From the NCBI GenBank assembly GCA_949358305.1, contig OX442314.1, positions 28,445,118 through 28,505,117 of the forward strand: a stretch of DNA of 60,000 nucleotides. The letters run 5' to 3'. Origin of the DNA: Strigamia acuminata. Lineage: Eukaryota; Arthropoda; Chilopoda; Geophilomorpha; Linotaeniidae. Shown here piece after piece: positions 46,021 to 56,800 of the stretch. The notes beneath the pieces were generated by a model that was given only the letters and a program-made list of their open reading frames with translations, ran no database searches and was not told where the DNA came from. Made by a program: the position numbers and the translations under genes. The stretch's first letter is position 1. Each line of letters opens with the position of its first letter.

Positions 46021-46246
46021 TTATACGGTCAAATCGACAAGCTGTTGCTGCCATGTTGGCGAATAAATTTGACACATCCCTAACTGTAAGATTAATGATA
46101 AAATTATAGTTGTTGGGAGCTTTTTACTTACGAGTTTAAGACGTTCTGTTGCTCGGTCGAAAGTGATGGTGCTGTCCTCGTGGGGGGAAATTATGAAACA
46201 GTAGCAGTGCGTCGTAACCGTAACAGTGGTTTTAATATTAATATTA
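46021..46246 (-). CDS. Weak candidate exon pair, unknown product
   Basis: A minus-strand frame runs from about 46246 to a donor (gtaagtaa) at 46131, giving about 38 residues including THCYCFIISPHEDSTITFD. A candidate acceptor (tcttacag) opens a second frame to a stop at about 46021. The phase join is possible, but the pair has no family match and no clear upstream acceptor. I list it only as a lead. Confidence 0.15.
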
Positions 46247-46739
46247 TAGTTAGCTAATTAATTAATACAGGGTGAATTAATTTAATTTATGAAATTTTGA
46301 GAGCAAAGAAAAATTTTATGCTTATTTCTTATTTTTATCGAGAAATAAATAAATATATGAGTGTAAGATTAAATTGTCCCGTTTCAGTTTAAGGTTCATC
46401 ACCCTAATGATTTTGGACAATTTATTTTCTGGACTTCTCTGATTGGCTGAGACTTTAGCGATGAAATAAAAGTTGTTCACTTGTATTTTTTATTTTTAAT
46501 AAAAAAAAAATGAAAACACAAATTGATGGTTGAATGAGAGGTCCAGAGACTAGGCCAATACACTCGTAGAATATTAATGATCTAATTATTTGTGTAATAT
46601 AAAAATTTATTTGTCTGAGCTTATATAATTATTACACAAACAAAATTGGATAATAAAGTATTTTATGACAACTTGCATTTCATTTTTTTGAAGGTTCAAT
46701 TTTTGTTTAAAAAATATATAATTTTTTTTAACAATTCTG

Positions 46740-47215
46740 TTGGGTTTTATTAAATTCTAAATTCTATTGGGTTTTATTAAATTTTATTGGGTTTTATTAA
46801 ATTTTATTGGGTTTTATTAAATTTTATTGGGTTTTATTAAATTTTATTGGGTTTTATTAAATTTTATTGGGTTTTATTAAATTTTATTGGGTTTTATTAA
46901 ATTTTATTTGATTTTGTTGAGTTTAAATAGGTTTTATTAAGTTTTATTGGGTTTTATTAAATTTTATTGGGTTTTATTAAAATTTATTTGGTTTTATTTA
47001 CTTTTATTGGGTTTTATTTACTTTTATTGGGTTTTATTAAATTTTATTGGGTTTTATTTACTTTTATTAAGTTTTATTAAATTTTATTGGGTTTTATTAA
47101 ATTTTATTTGATTTTGTTGAGTTTAAATAAATTTTATTAAGTTTTATTAGGTTTTATTAAGTTTTATTGAATTTTATTAAATTCTATTGAGCTTTATTAA
47201 ATTTTATTGTGTTTA
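46740..47215. repeat. 20-bp minisatellite
   Basis: About 23 copies of GTTTTATTAAATTTTATTGG. Part of the array is duplicated as a larger block: a TTTGATTTTGTTGAGTTTAA interruption appears twice, near 46905 and 47105. Confidence 0.9.
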
Positions 47216-48374
47216 TCAACTTTTATTTACTTCTATTTAGTTTATAAAATTATAAAAACAAATTAGTTTAATTTCACATTCACTAAAATCCATTCCAACA
47301 AAAAATCTTCTAAAAAACATTCTAAATTTAGAATTTTTTTTCTTCATTTTTAATCCCCAACTTTCACTTGTCAGCGAAGATCAAAAAACCCCCCAAAAAA
47401 ATCCTTACTTTATATTCTTGACCTACAACTGAGGGGTGGAATTCGGTCCTGCCAACCAGCCGAGCATCTTCCCACCACCATCATACCATACCCCAACCTC
47501 CTCCTTACATCATAAAAAAAAGAAATCAACCTTTTGCCCATTACTGACCCACTTCCAAAGGCTTTCATCTTCCAGACAAAAAAAACCCCACCACGTGCAA
47601 CGAAGACATAATCACCGCCTTTCACACACTCTTTATGTCTCTATACTATTTCATATTAAAAACAAAAAAACAAAACAAAAGATCAACGAACTTGATGATT
47701 CAATTAATTTATAAATGCTAAAATCGTGCGATATTTCTATCCGAATTTTGACGGAGACATTTTCCAGATTTTGGGACATTTTGGTGGACAATGGGACGTT
47801 TGGGGTGAGACTTGAAACGGGATCAAACCGCTTTAGTGGCGCTGCGTGTTACAACTATTAAGCGATGCGAAACCGCGGCCAGACTGGCAGTAAACTGATT
47901 TCGAGACGGGGAAAAAACGTGATAAACTGCAATTATATCGGGTTCCGAACGTGGTGGAATTTAATTGCGCGTTTTATTGCTTGTTATTTTATTTCGATAC
48001 AAATTAGTTGGAATTGGAAATCACGTTTAATTAGATTGGGATTGTTGAGTGAGTTGGAATTGGTGGTGCATTCGTCGACTGCGTGTTGTTAGTGGCTGGG
48101 GTGGATTGATAATGCGAGTGATCGGGGATCCGTCGACGGGGTGACTGCACGTGTGTGTGAGTTGGGATGATTTAAAATGCCCGGGTTGATGTTACGTCTT
48201 GATCCGCCCCTGGAAAGCGCGTCACTTTCGGTTTGAGTCAAGGTCGTTTGAGTTTGATGTCGGTAACAATTTGGGATTTTATGAGAAAATAATAAGAAGT
48301 AAATTGTATTAAATTCAACGCTGTGTAGTTTTAGATATATTAGGGTTGGTAGATGTTAGAAATCAAGCTATAAA

Positions 48375-48770
48375 GTGCACTTTTGCACCAGTAACTGTAG
48401 TATTTTAATTTCATCAAAAGATGCAGTTTTGCACCAAAAGAGCTGCAGTTTTGCAACAAAAACAGCACTTACTATAGTATGCACCAAAATCAACAGTTTT
48501 GCACCAAAACAGCTGCAGTTTTGCACCAAAAGAGCTGCAGTTTTGCACCAAAACCTACAGTTTTGCAACAAAAACAGCACTTACTATATAGTATGCATCA
48601 AAATCAACAGTTTTGCACCAAAAGCAATAGTTTTGCACTAAAAGCTGCAGTTTTGCACCAAAGCTACAGTTTTGCACCAAAAGCTGCAGTTTTTCACCGA
48701 AGCCGCAGTTTTGCATCAAAAGCTGCAGTTTTGCTTCAAAAATATACTTTTTGAATCAAAATTATACTTT
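48375..48770. repeat. About 20-bp minisatellite
   Basis: Copies of AGTTTTGCACCAAAAGCTGC, with a larger duplicated block that contains ACAAAAACAGCACTTACTAT (near 48457 and 48567). Confidence 0.85.
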
Positions 48771-48849
48771 TGCACCACACTGTAATTATGAATCAAAAAG
48801 TACATTTTATATATTAAAAAAAAAATTGCATATAATAAAAATCATTTTT

Positions 48850-49240
48850 GCAGGTAAAAAGTGCATTTTGCAAGTTAAAAGTGCATTTTGCAAGTAAAAA
48901 GTGCATTTTGCATGTAAAAAGTGCATTTTGCAAGAAAAATGTGCACTTGGCAAGTAAAATGTGCACTTGGCAAGTAAAATGTGCACTTTGCAAGTAAAAT
49001 GTGCACTTTGCAACTAAAATGTGCACTTTGCACATAAAATGTGCACTTTGCACATAAAATGTGCACTTTGCACATAAAATGTGCACTTTGCAAGTAAAAT
49101 GTGCACTTTGCACATAAAATGTGCACTTTGCAAGTAAAATGTGCACTTTGCAAATAAAATGTGCACTTTGCAAGTAAAATGTGCACTTTGCAAGTAAAAT
49201 GTGCACTTTGGAAATAAATGTACACTTTGCAGGTAAAAAG
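48850..49240. repeat. 20-bp minisatellite
   Basis: About 19 copies of AAAATGTGCACTTTGCAAGT. It lies about 90 bases from the preceding array and shares the word TTTTGCA with it. Confidence 0.9.
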
Positions 49241-49304
49241 GGTAAATTTTGCACTCGCATCTATTCAGCACATCAGTTGCACCTGGTCGTTTAGTGCAAA
49301 TTAC

Positions 49305-49426
49305 TTTTCGAATGCACCTAATGTTTTCTAACTCATTCAAGTGTTGCCGTAAAGTGACCGAAAGTTCTTGGTTTAATTTCAGTTTTTCTAACACCGACCT
49401 CTGGTATGTTAAAATGAGCAGCATTT
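49305..49426 (-). CDS. Candidate internal exon, helical (coiled-coil-like) 40 residues
   Basis: The frame has an acceptor (gataattgcag) and a donor (gtaatttgc), with no stop between. It encodes 40 residues rich in leucine, glutamate, glutamine and arginine (LEKLKLNQELSVTLRQHLNE), with a leucine rhythm suggesting an alpha helix. No other exon of such a gene was found with confidence, and the family is not recognised. Confidence 0.25.
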
Positions 49427-50668
49427 CTGCAATTATCATATCACAGTTTTGAGGTTATTTCACTCGGAAAAAGAATTTGCCATCAAAAAAAATAATTGGC
49501 ATATAATCTAACGTTAATGTATTATTTCAAATTTTAAAAAATTTGTGACGAAATATTTTTATCAGATTAATTTATTTTGTTAAAAAATTGTGTCAACAGA
49601 TATTTTAAAGTGACATGTTGGGTCGTGTAATACTGGGGCACGCCATTTTTTTCAGGAACTTTTTTCTCTCCCCTTAATTGCACGACCAAAAAAAAAATAT
49701 ATAAAAAAAATAAAATAAAATAAAATAAAATAAACAAAAAAAAATTTTTTTTTAATTATAAATTTAAAATAAAAAATAAAAAATTGTGTAAATGATGTAA
49801 ATGATGTAAATAGACGCTTTTTGAATTACGCCGCGATACAAAATATCTCAAGGAGCCAAGTTTTGATACCTGCCCGGTAAAAAATTATAAAGTATAAAAT
49901 TATAATTATTTTATAAAATAAAAAATAAAAATAAATTATAAATTTAAAATAATAAAAAAAAATTAAATTATAAATTTAAAATAAAAAATAAAAATTATGT
50001 CAGAAAAATTGATGTTCCAAAGTCCAAACATTTCAAAACACACACAAAAAAAAATTTTAATATTCAAATTCCAACAACCTAAAAAAAAAAAAATTAGAAC
50101 ACTTTTTCCTGAGTTATAATGATTAAATGATAAATTGAAACCCACCAAAAACTTTCCCCAACTTTTTAATATTAAAATTTCCTCAATTCAAAAAAAAAAA
50201 AATTCTAATTACAACAAATTTAAATAAAACACATTTTTCAACATTTTAAAACAAATGCATAAATGCAATCCAATTTCAAACAACAATTCAATGCAATTAA
50301 ACACTATTCAAATTCTGATCTCCCAAATGATAACATCAATTCCAAGAAAATTCATTAACTCATCACAAAGAAAAGAAGCCATTAAAATGCTTGTCAACAT
50401 AATGCCATCAAGTTGCCAAGCACAGCAAGACTGAAATGTTGAAAAGGAAAAGATTGGGGGGTGAAAGAGCCCACAAAAAAATGGGCTGAATTTGATTTGA
50501 TGGCCGTCAGGTGTGGTCCTATCCCCCCATACAAGTGAAAGTTGGTCAGTAGGTTAAACTCTAAACCTTACCCCTACCTCTTTGTCATGTCAGAATTCCT
50601 TCTTCTCATTGGCTACCTTCTGGTAACCGCCCTGGCCAACTACGACATGAAATATTGTCTTCCACCAA

Positions 50669-50677
50669 TATAAAAAG
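50669..50677 (+). promoter_or_regulatory. TATA box of the cuticle gene
   Basis: TATAAAAAG stands 82 bases before the ATG. About 30 bases downstream, GCATCACTTT (50698-50707) resembles an arthropod initiator, giving a 5' UTR of about 50 bases. Strong TATA boxes and short leaders are usual for cuticle genes. Confidence 0.75.
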
Positions 50678-50750
50678 ACCCTCAAACTGCACTGAAGGCA
50701 TCACTTTCAAGCAGATCATCTCCAGATCCACATCACCTGCTCTTGCAATC

Positions 50751-52842
50751 ATGTACACCAAGGTGAGTTAGTTGTACATTGCTTTTCAGCCGACAATGAA
50801 GCTTGCGGATCGTCAATTCTCCTTTTCTTTTTATTTCTAGGTTATTCTTGCTTGTCTTTTGGCAGTTGCCACTGCAAATGCTTACAAACCCTACCCAGTA
50901 AGTACCATTCATCAATGGTTTAGTAATAGAAACAGTAGTTGCAATAAGAATTTCCAATGTTTTAATCATTTTATATGCATCTGTGAGTTTTTAAAAGATT
51001 TTTCAATGTTTCCATCATTTTAAATGCATTTGGTTGAGTTTTAATAAGATTTTCCAATATTTTGATCATTTTAAATGCAATTAATGCAATTATTACACAA
51101 AACATCCCAATATTTTAATCATTTTAAATGCATATATTTGAGTTTTAAAAGATTTTTCAATGTTTTCATCATTTTAAATGCATTTGGTTGAGTTTTAATA
51201 AGATTTTCTCATATTTTGATCATTTTAAATGCAATTACTGCAATTATTACACAAAACATCCCAATATTTTAATCATTTTAAATGCATATATTTGAGTTTT
51301 AAAAATATTTTTCAATATTTTGATTATTTTAAAAGCATTTGTTTGAGTTTTAATAAGATTTTCCAATATTTTGATCATTTAAAATGCAATTACAGCAAAT
51401 ATTACACCAAAATTCCCAATATTTCCACAAATTATTCACAAACTAATTTACAACTCAATAGCAACCTGCTGCTGCTGCCCCTGAACCAGAACCAGAGCCA
51501 ATCAACATCGACTACAAGATGTCAATGTACGTCCAAGACGACCCCAGCTACAACTACCAAACCAGAGAAGAAACCAAAGAGGGACAGGTGAATATAAAAC
51601 AATGCACCGACCAACAAACCAATCCACCATTTCATAAATCCATTCAATCTCCAGATCATCAAAGGCCAGTACACCGTTCTTGAACCAACCGGCGAACTCC
51701 GAATAGTCAAATACTACGCCGACGAAACCGGCTTCCACGCCGATGTCCAAAACCAAGCCGGCTACGCCAAGCCATACAAAGGACCAGAACCAGCGTATCC
51801 CCAAGCCGCCCCACAATACGCCCAAGCCGCCCCACAGTACGCTCAAGCCGCCCCACAGTACGCCCAAGCCGCGCCAGCTCTCCCCGAATATAACGCGCCC
51901 AAACCCCAAGCCGCACCAGCTTTCCCAGAATACAATGCGCCCAAACCCCAAGCCGCACCAGCCTTCCCAGAATACAATGCGCCCAAACCCCAAGCCGCAC
52001 CAGCTTTCCCAGAATACAATGCGCCCAAACCCCAAGCCGCACCAGCCGAGCCAGAATACCACACACAGAAGCCCGCCTACGCACAAGCCGCCCCAGCTGT
52101 CCCAGAATACCATGCGCAAGCAGCACCAGCTGTCCCAGAATACCACGCACAAGCCGCCCCAGCTGTCCCAGAATACCACGCGCAAGCAGCACCAGCTGTC
52201 CCAGAATACCACGCGCAAGCAGCACCAGCTGTCCCAGAATACCACGCGCAAGCAGCACCAGCTGTCCCAGAATACCACGCGCAAGCAGCACCAGCTGTCC
52301 CAGAATACCACGCGCAAGCCGCTCCAGCTGTCCCAGAATACCACGCGCAAGCCGCTCCAGCTGTCCCAGAATACCACGCGCAAGCAGCACCGGCTGTCCC
52401 AGAATACCACGCGGCCAGTCAAGCATCAGCTCAATCGGCTTATGGTCATAAGCAAGAATCTGAAGCTGCATCTTACTCGCAATCGTCGGCTCAGGAATCA
52501 TCGTCGTCGTCGTACGCTCAATCTAGTGAGAGTCACGGCAGCTACGGCGCGTCGGCTCACCAAGCATCGGCTCACCAAGCGCACACTCCAGTCGTGCATG
52601 TCCCGGCTCCGGCACCCAGACCAGTCAAGTTGGCCGCTGTACCAGTTCCGCAGATGATCTTTTTCCAATCCGCACCAAAACCGATCCAAAAGGCCGCTCC
52701 GTTTCACCATGTACCGAAACCAATGATGCCTAAGCCAAGCTTCAACTCTGCGAGTCACGCTGCGGCCGGTGCTTACTACGAGGAGTCATCCAATAATGCC
52801 CAGCACGAGGAACGTGATGAGTCGCACCACAATGGATATTAA
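50751..52842 (+). CDS. Cuticle protein with Rebers-Riddiford chitin-binding domain (460 aa)
   Basis: Seen: four exons, 50751-50762 (MYTK), 50841-50897, 51462-51587 and 51655-52842, with phase-0 GT-AG introns, 460 codons plus TAA. The first about 18 residues (to ATANA) are a signal peptide; a first coding exon of only four codons is typical of arthropod cuticle genes. The chitin-binding domain (PF00379) spans about residues 48-98, with YNYQTREETKEG, KGQYTVLEPTGELR and KYYADETGFHADV: an RR-2-like pattern, split by the third intron. Then follow three coding tandem repeats: a 7-residue QYAQAAP unit, a 14-residue NAPKPQAAP unit and an 11-residue PEYHAQAAPAV unit. The tail is rich in S, H and A, with proline-rich segments. 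Inference: a structural exoskeleton protein secreted by epidermis. A polyadenylation signal lies 86 bases after the stop. Confidence 0.93.
50975..51410. repeat. Higher-order repeat in the second intron of the cuticle gene
   Basis: Segments with ATTTTAATCATTTTAAATGC and GAGTTTTAATAAGATTTTCC recur about every 50 bases and form a larger period of about 154 bases (CATATATTTGAG at 51131 and 51285). Confidence 0.75.
51779..52410 (+). repeat. Coding tandem repeats of the cuticle protein (21, 42 and 33 bp)
   Basis: About four 21-base units (CARTACGCYCAAGCCGCCCC), about four 42-base units (NAPKPQAAP type) and about ten 33-base units (CCAGAATACCACGCGCAAGC at their start). All units are multiples of three, so frame is kept. 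Adjacent 33-base copies differ at only a few sites, mostly silent, which indicates recent expansion or homogenisation. Confidence 0.9.
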
Positions 52843-52927
52843 GATGGATTTGATTGACCGACTGGACCGAGTTTTCAATATGAAAATACATTTGCACTTG
52901 TAATATACGTACTATATAGTCTCTTGA

Positions 52928-52933
52928 AATAAA
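52928..52933 (+). terminator. Polyadenylation signal of the cuticle gene
   Basis: AATAAA lies 86 bases after the stop codon, in an AT-rich stretch. Confidence 0.7.
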
Positions 52934-53104
52934 ATTTCACTTTTATAAAGTATTTCTGCGTGTTGTTTTTCAATACCGGTCAATAACTTAGATATTAAGA
53001 CATATTGGACATTCATAAAGTCGTGTTTAAATGCTGTGAGCATCTTTAAGAAATCTTAAAATCTCTAAATCTCTGATAAGGCTTTACTGCAAATCTTTAA
53101 TAAA

Positions 53105-53465
53105 TCTCAAAATAAATCTTCAAAAAATCAAATCTCAGAATAAATCCATAAATTCTAAATAAATCCATAAATCCCACATAAATCTCTAAATCCTAAATGA
53201 ATCCATAAATCCCAAATAAATCTCTAAATCCTAAATGAATTCATAAATCCCAAATAAATCTCTAAATCCTAAATAAATCCATAAATCCCACATAAATCTC
53301 TAAATCCTAAATGAATCCATAAATCCCAAATAAATCTCTAAATCCTAAATGAATTCATAAATCCCAAATAAATCTCTAAATCCTAAATAAATCCATAAAT
53401 CCCACATAAATCTCTAAATCCTAAATAAATCCATAAATCCCAAATAAATCTCTAAATCTTAAATA
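53105..53465. repeat. Nested short tandem repeat
   Basis: Units of 18-20 bases (AAATCTCTAAATCCTAAAT, GAATCCATAAATCCCAAAT) alternate to form a period of about 38, with a still larger duplication near 53190-53410. Confidence 0.85.
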
Positions 53466-53863
53466 AATTAATTAATCATGTAAAATCTTTTTCTTATTTG
53501 AAAAAAATAGTAATTTATGTAAGTTGGCAAAATAAATGCTATCAGTTTTGATAAATGCAAAATTGAGAAATTTTTTTGTGATGAAAAACGAATATACGTT
53601 TGAAAATTGATAATTGATAAATGATCATAATTCTTACTGTGTTCTAGACTCATTTAATTTAAATAAACCACATTGATCAATCAAAAAGAGATATAAAAAT
53701 TCATTCATAACTCTGTTTATGAATGGCAATCACTATACTACACGTAATCGGATTTGACGAATTGTCCTTGCCCTGACTTCCGTCATTTACTGAAATGACA
53801 TCGATTAAAACGACTGAAAATCAACGTTTTTTGGACGCCATTTCAACCCAGAACAATACTTAC

Positions 53864-56800
53864 TCGTAACATATTTCAAGCTATCCAAATCCTAAAATTT
53901 AAATTCAACAATTACTAAAAGAAAGAAGCCAAATCGATTGATATTGCATGACATTTCACCGGACTCACCAAAAGGTTTTCTTGCGACTTGGTCTTCTTTA
54001 CGTTAGTCCAATTGATACGAATTTCCGGCTGGTCCACCAATTCTGAAAGCGGAATACGAAACTCTGCTCGAGAAGTCTAAAAAGCAAAAAATAAAAATAA
54101 AAATAAAAATAAAAATAAAATAAATAAAAATAAAAATAAAAATAAAAATAAAATAAATAAAAATAAAAATAAAAATAAAAATAAAAATAAAATAAATAAA
54201 AATAAAAATAAAAATAAAAATAAAATAAATAAAAATAAAAATAAAAATAAAAATAAAAACAAAATAAATAAAAATAAAAATAAAAATAAAAATAAAATAA
54301 ATAAAAATAAAAATTGCGTTGAGACCTTTATTGCGGCATCCCGAATATAAACGGTCAGTGAAGTAGACAAGAATCTTTTCAACATTTTGCAGTTTCGTGC
54401 ATGTATAAGAAACACGTCGTTATACACGACGGGTTCAGCCCACGGTCGTGTCGGTGTAGAGTGCGACGAAATTTTGACATTATCGGTCGATAGTTCTACG
54501 TTCGTGGCCGAGGCTAAAGGTGAAACTTCAAAATCATTCGCGGTTCCGTCACTCATTTTCCAGGTGTATTCAACGTGATAATAATGAACGACAGTTTTGA
54601 CCTCCCCTACTTGCTTTTTGGTAAGCTGTTATGGGGAAAATAGAAAAACGTAATTTATTCAAGTGAAACTTCTTTAGGAGCGACAGGTCGGAGTGATTCT
54701 GATTGTAACGAAAGTAACTACAGTAGGTATATTGACCACATGTGTGCGCAATAGTGTGCATGGTGGCATGCACAACATCAAACTATCGGGACATTAATAT
54801 AGGAATCATTAAAAATAAAACAACACGCCGGTATAGTGCGAGTTTTACTGAGTAAGTGCGAATTTTTTTTCAATAAGATTTGAGTCTAAACAAGCATAAA
54901 AAGCATTAGTGAGTTTGCGGTTGCCAATTGTTCCTTATAATTATGAGTTACAAGCTCATAATTATAATTATAATTCCTTCTTGAAATAGGCACTTGCGGT
55001 ACAATAAATATATTTTATAAATTATACTTATAAATACCATGTAATGGTAGAACAAATCCCTATGCAAAAGAAAATGAAAATCTGTAGTTTTACTAATTTG
55101 ACAGTTTTCAGACGTGAAATTGTCTTCCAGTTTATTTATTTGCTTACCTGGAATGATTTTAGTTGTTTCTATCCTTCGATGGCAGAAAGAAATTGTGATT
55201 GAGGCTGAATGTTGAAACAGGTCAGGCAGCCATTTTGAATTTCCATTAGCACCATCAGCGCCATTTGCAATAGTGGGAGGAGCTTCAAATAGTGTTAAGT
55301 GATCTGATTGGCTCCCTTATTTTACAAAATACAGTGAAAGCTCTGTAGACCGGACATAGGACGGGTCCAAGAAAGTTGTCCGGACTAAAAGGCTGTCCGG
55401 ATGGGAGAGGGGATTTAGTATTGCTGGGTATAGGTTGGGACCAAATCAGGACCTCCAAACTGTCCGGTCCACACAGCTGTCCGGACGGTGCTATGTCCGG
55501 TCTACAGAGCTTTCACTGTAGTGTAAAAGTTGAGTAGTTACGTTATGTTATAAGTCCATTTTTATAATTATGAGCTTGTAACTCGTAATTATAAGGAACA
55601 ATTGGCAACCGCAAATTCACTATTGGCCTAAATTTTTATAAATTTATTGGTACCCAGATTTTAGAAATAATCCTCAGAAAATTAAGAAAATTCAAAATTT
55701 AGGCCCGAAACCAGGAAGTTAGCGGACACACAACCGCCAAGGACGCGTGGGATAGCTTGACAAAACTCACCGAAAATAAGAGTTTGGGAAGCCAGGTATC
55801 ATTATTTAAGGATTTAATTAATATTAAATATGCAGACTGCAAAGGGCTGTGGTCTCATCCGCGCGCGCCGCATCCGCGTCTCCCTTAGCCGCTCGATCCG
55901 CCCTCCACGCTCCCTAATACGCGGCTCTCGAATCCGCGTGGTTCTTCTGAAACCGCCCCAATTCCGCTCGGTTTGTAATCCGCGCGGTATTTAATTACCA
56001 AAAATATTTAAATTCCGCTCGGTGTTTAATCCGCGCGGTATTTAATTACCAAAAATATTTAAATTCTGCTCGGTGTTTAATCCGCGCCGTATGTAATAAA
56101 TAAATAAATGAATTAAATTCCACTCGGTTTCTAATCCGCGCCGTGATTAAATAGTTATTGTTTACTTATGAAATGGTAAGTTTAAGCAAACAGCTTGGTG
56201 AGGTGGCTCCTTTTTGTTACAAATGAAGTCGAATACTTTGTTTATCATGCCAAGCTCTATATATACCCCCAGCAGTACCGTAACGTGTCATGAACGTCCC
56301 GCTGTGTTAACGGAACGTTCATGAAACGTTACGGTACTGTTGGGGGTATGCAACAGCGCGGATTCTGATTGGACGCGGATTCACAACGACGCGGATTCTA
56401 ATTGGACGCGGATTCAGAACGACGCGGATTATTAACCAGAAGCAAAATAATTACAGCGCGGATTAGGAATGGCGCAGAATTTCGAGTGCATTATTTTTTT
56501 AAACATATTTAAACAATTTTTAAATAATTTTTAATTCGGCGCGGATGAGACTACGACGCGGATAAGGGATGAAATTGCCGCGGATTCACAACAAGCGGAT
56601 TAGGCCCGCGCGGATGAGCCCTTGGCCGACTGCAAAGACATGTTGGATTACATCGGCTGGAAAGTGACCATTGGTCAACAGCTGAACGATATGAAATATA
56701 AAGTGGACAATAAATAAACGCTGCTAGAGGATTTCAAGCCCATGATTATGGCAATTGAAATTGAGGGTCCGATCTGAAAGCAGAATATGTGAAAGTGAGG

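Larger units (their letters stand above)
44130..50650. other. Gene-poor interval between Jun and the cuticle gene
   Basis: It holds three minisatellites (46.74-47.22, 48.37-48.77 and 48.85-49.24 kb), a G-run at 44739-44748, AT tracts and two weakly supported minus-strand exon candidates (about 46.02-46.25 and 49.31-49.43 kb). A 45-base segment at 45259-45303 is identical to 17719-17763. GC content rises near 47.86-48.25 kb, where I find no gene. Confidence 0.5.

Noticed and set aside
51502-52422. 306-codon antisense frame with a VVFWDSWCCLR-type repeat
   Set aside because: Mirror of the cuticle coding repeat; it exists only because the repeat unit is a multiple of three.
54077-54325. Continuation of the minus frame past 54326 as a phenylalanine/leucine-rich tail
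   Set aside because: The frame runs past a good donor (gtctcaacg) into an AAAAT microsatellite; the real exon ends at 54326.
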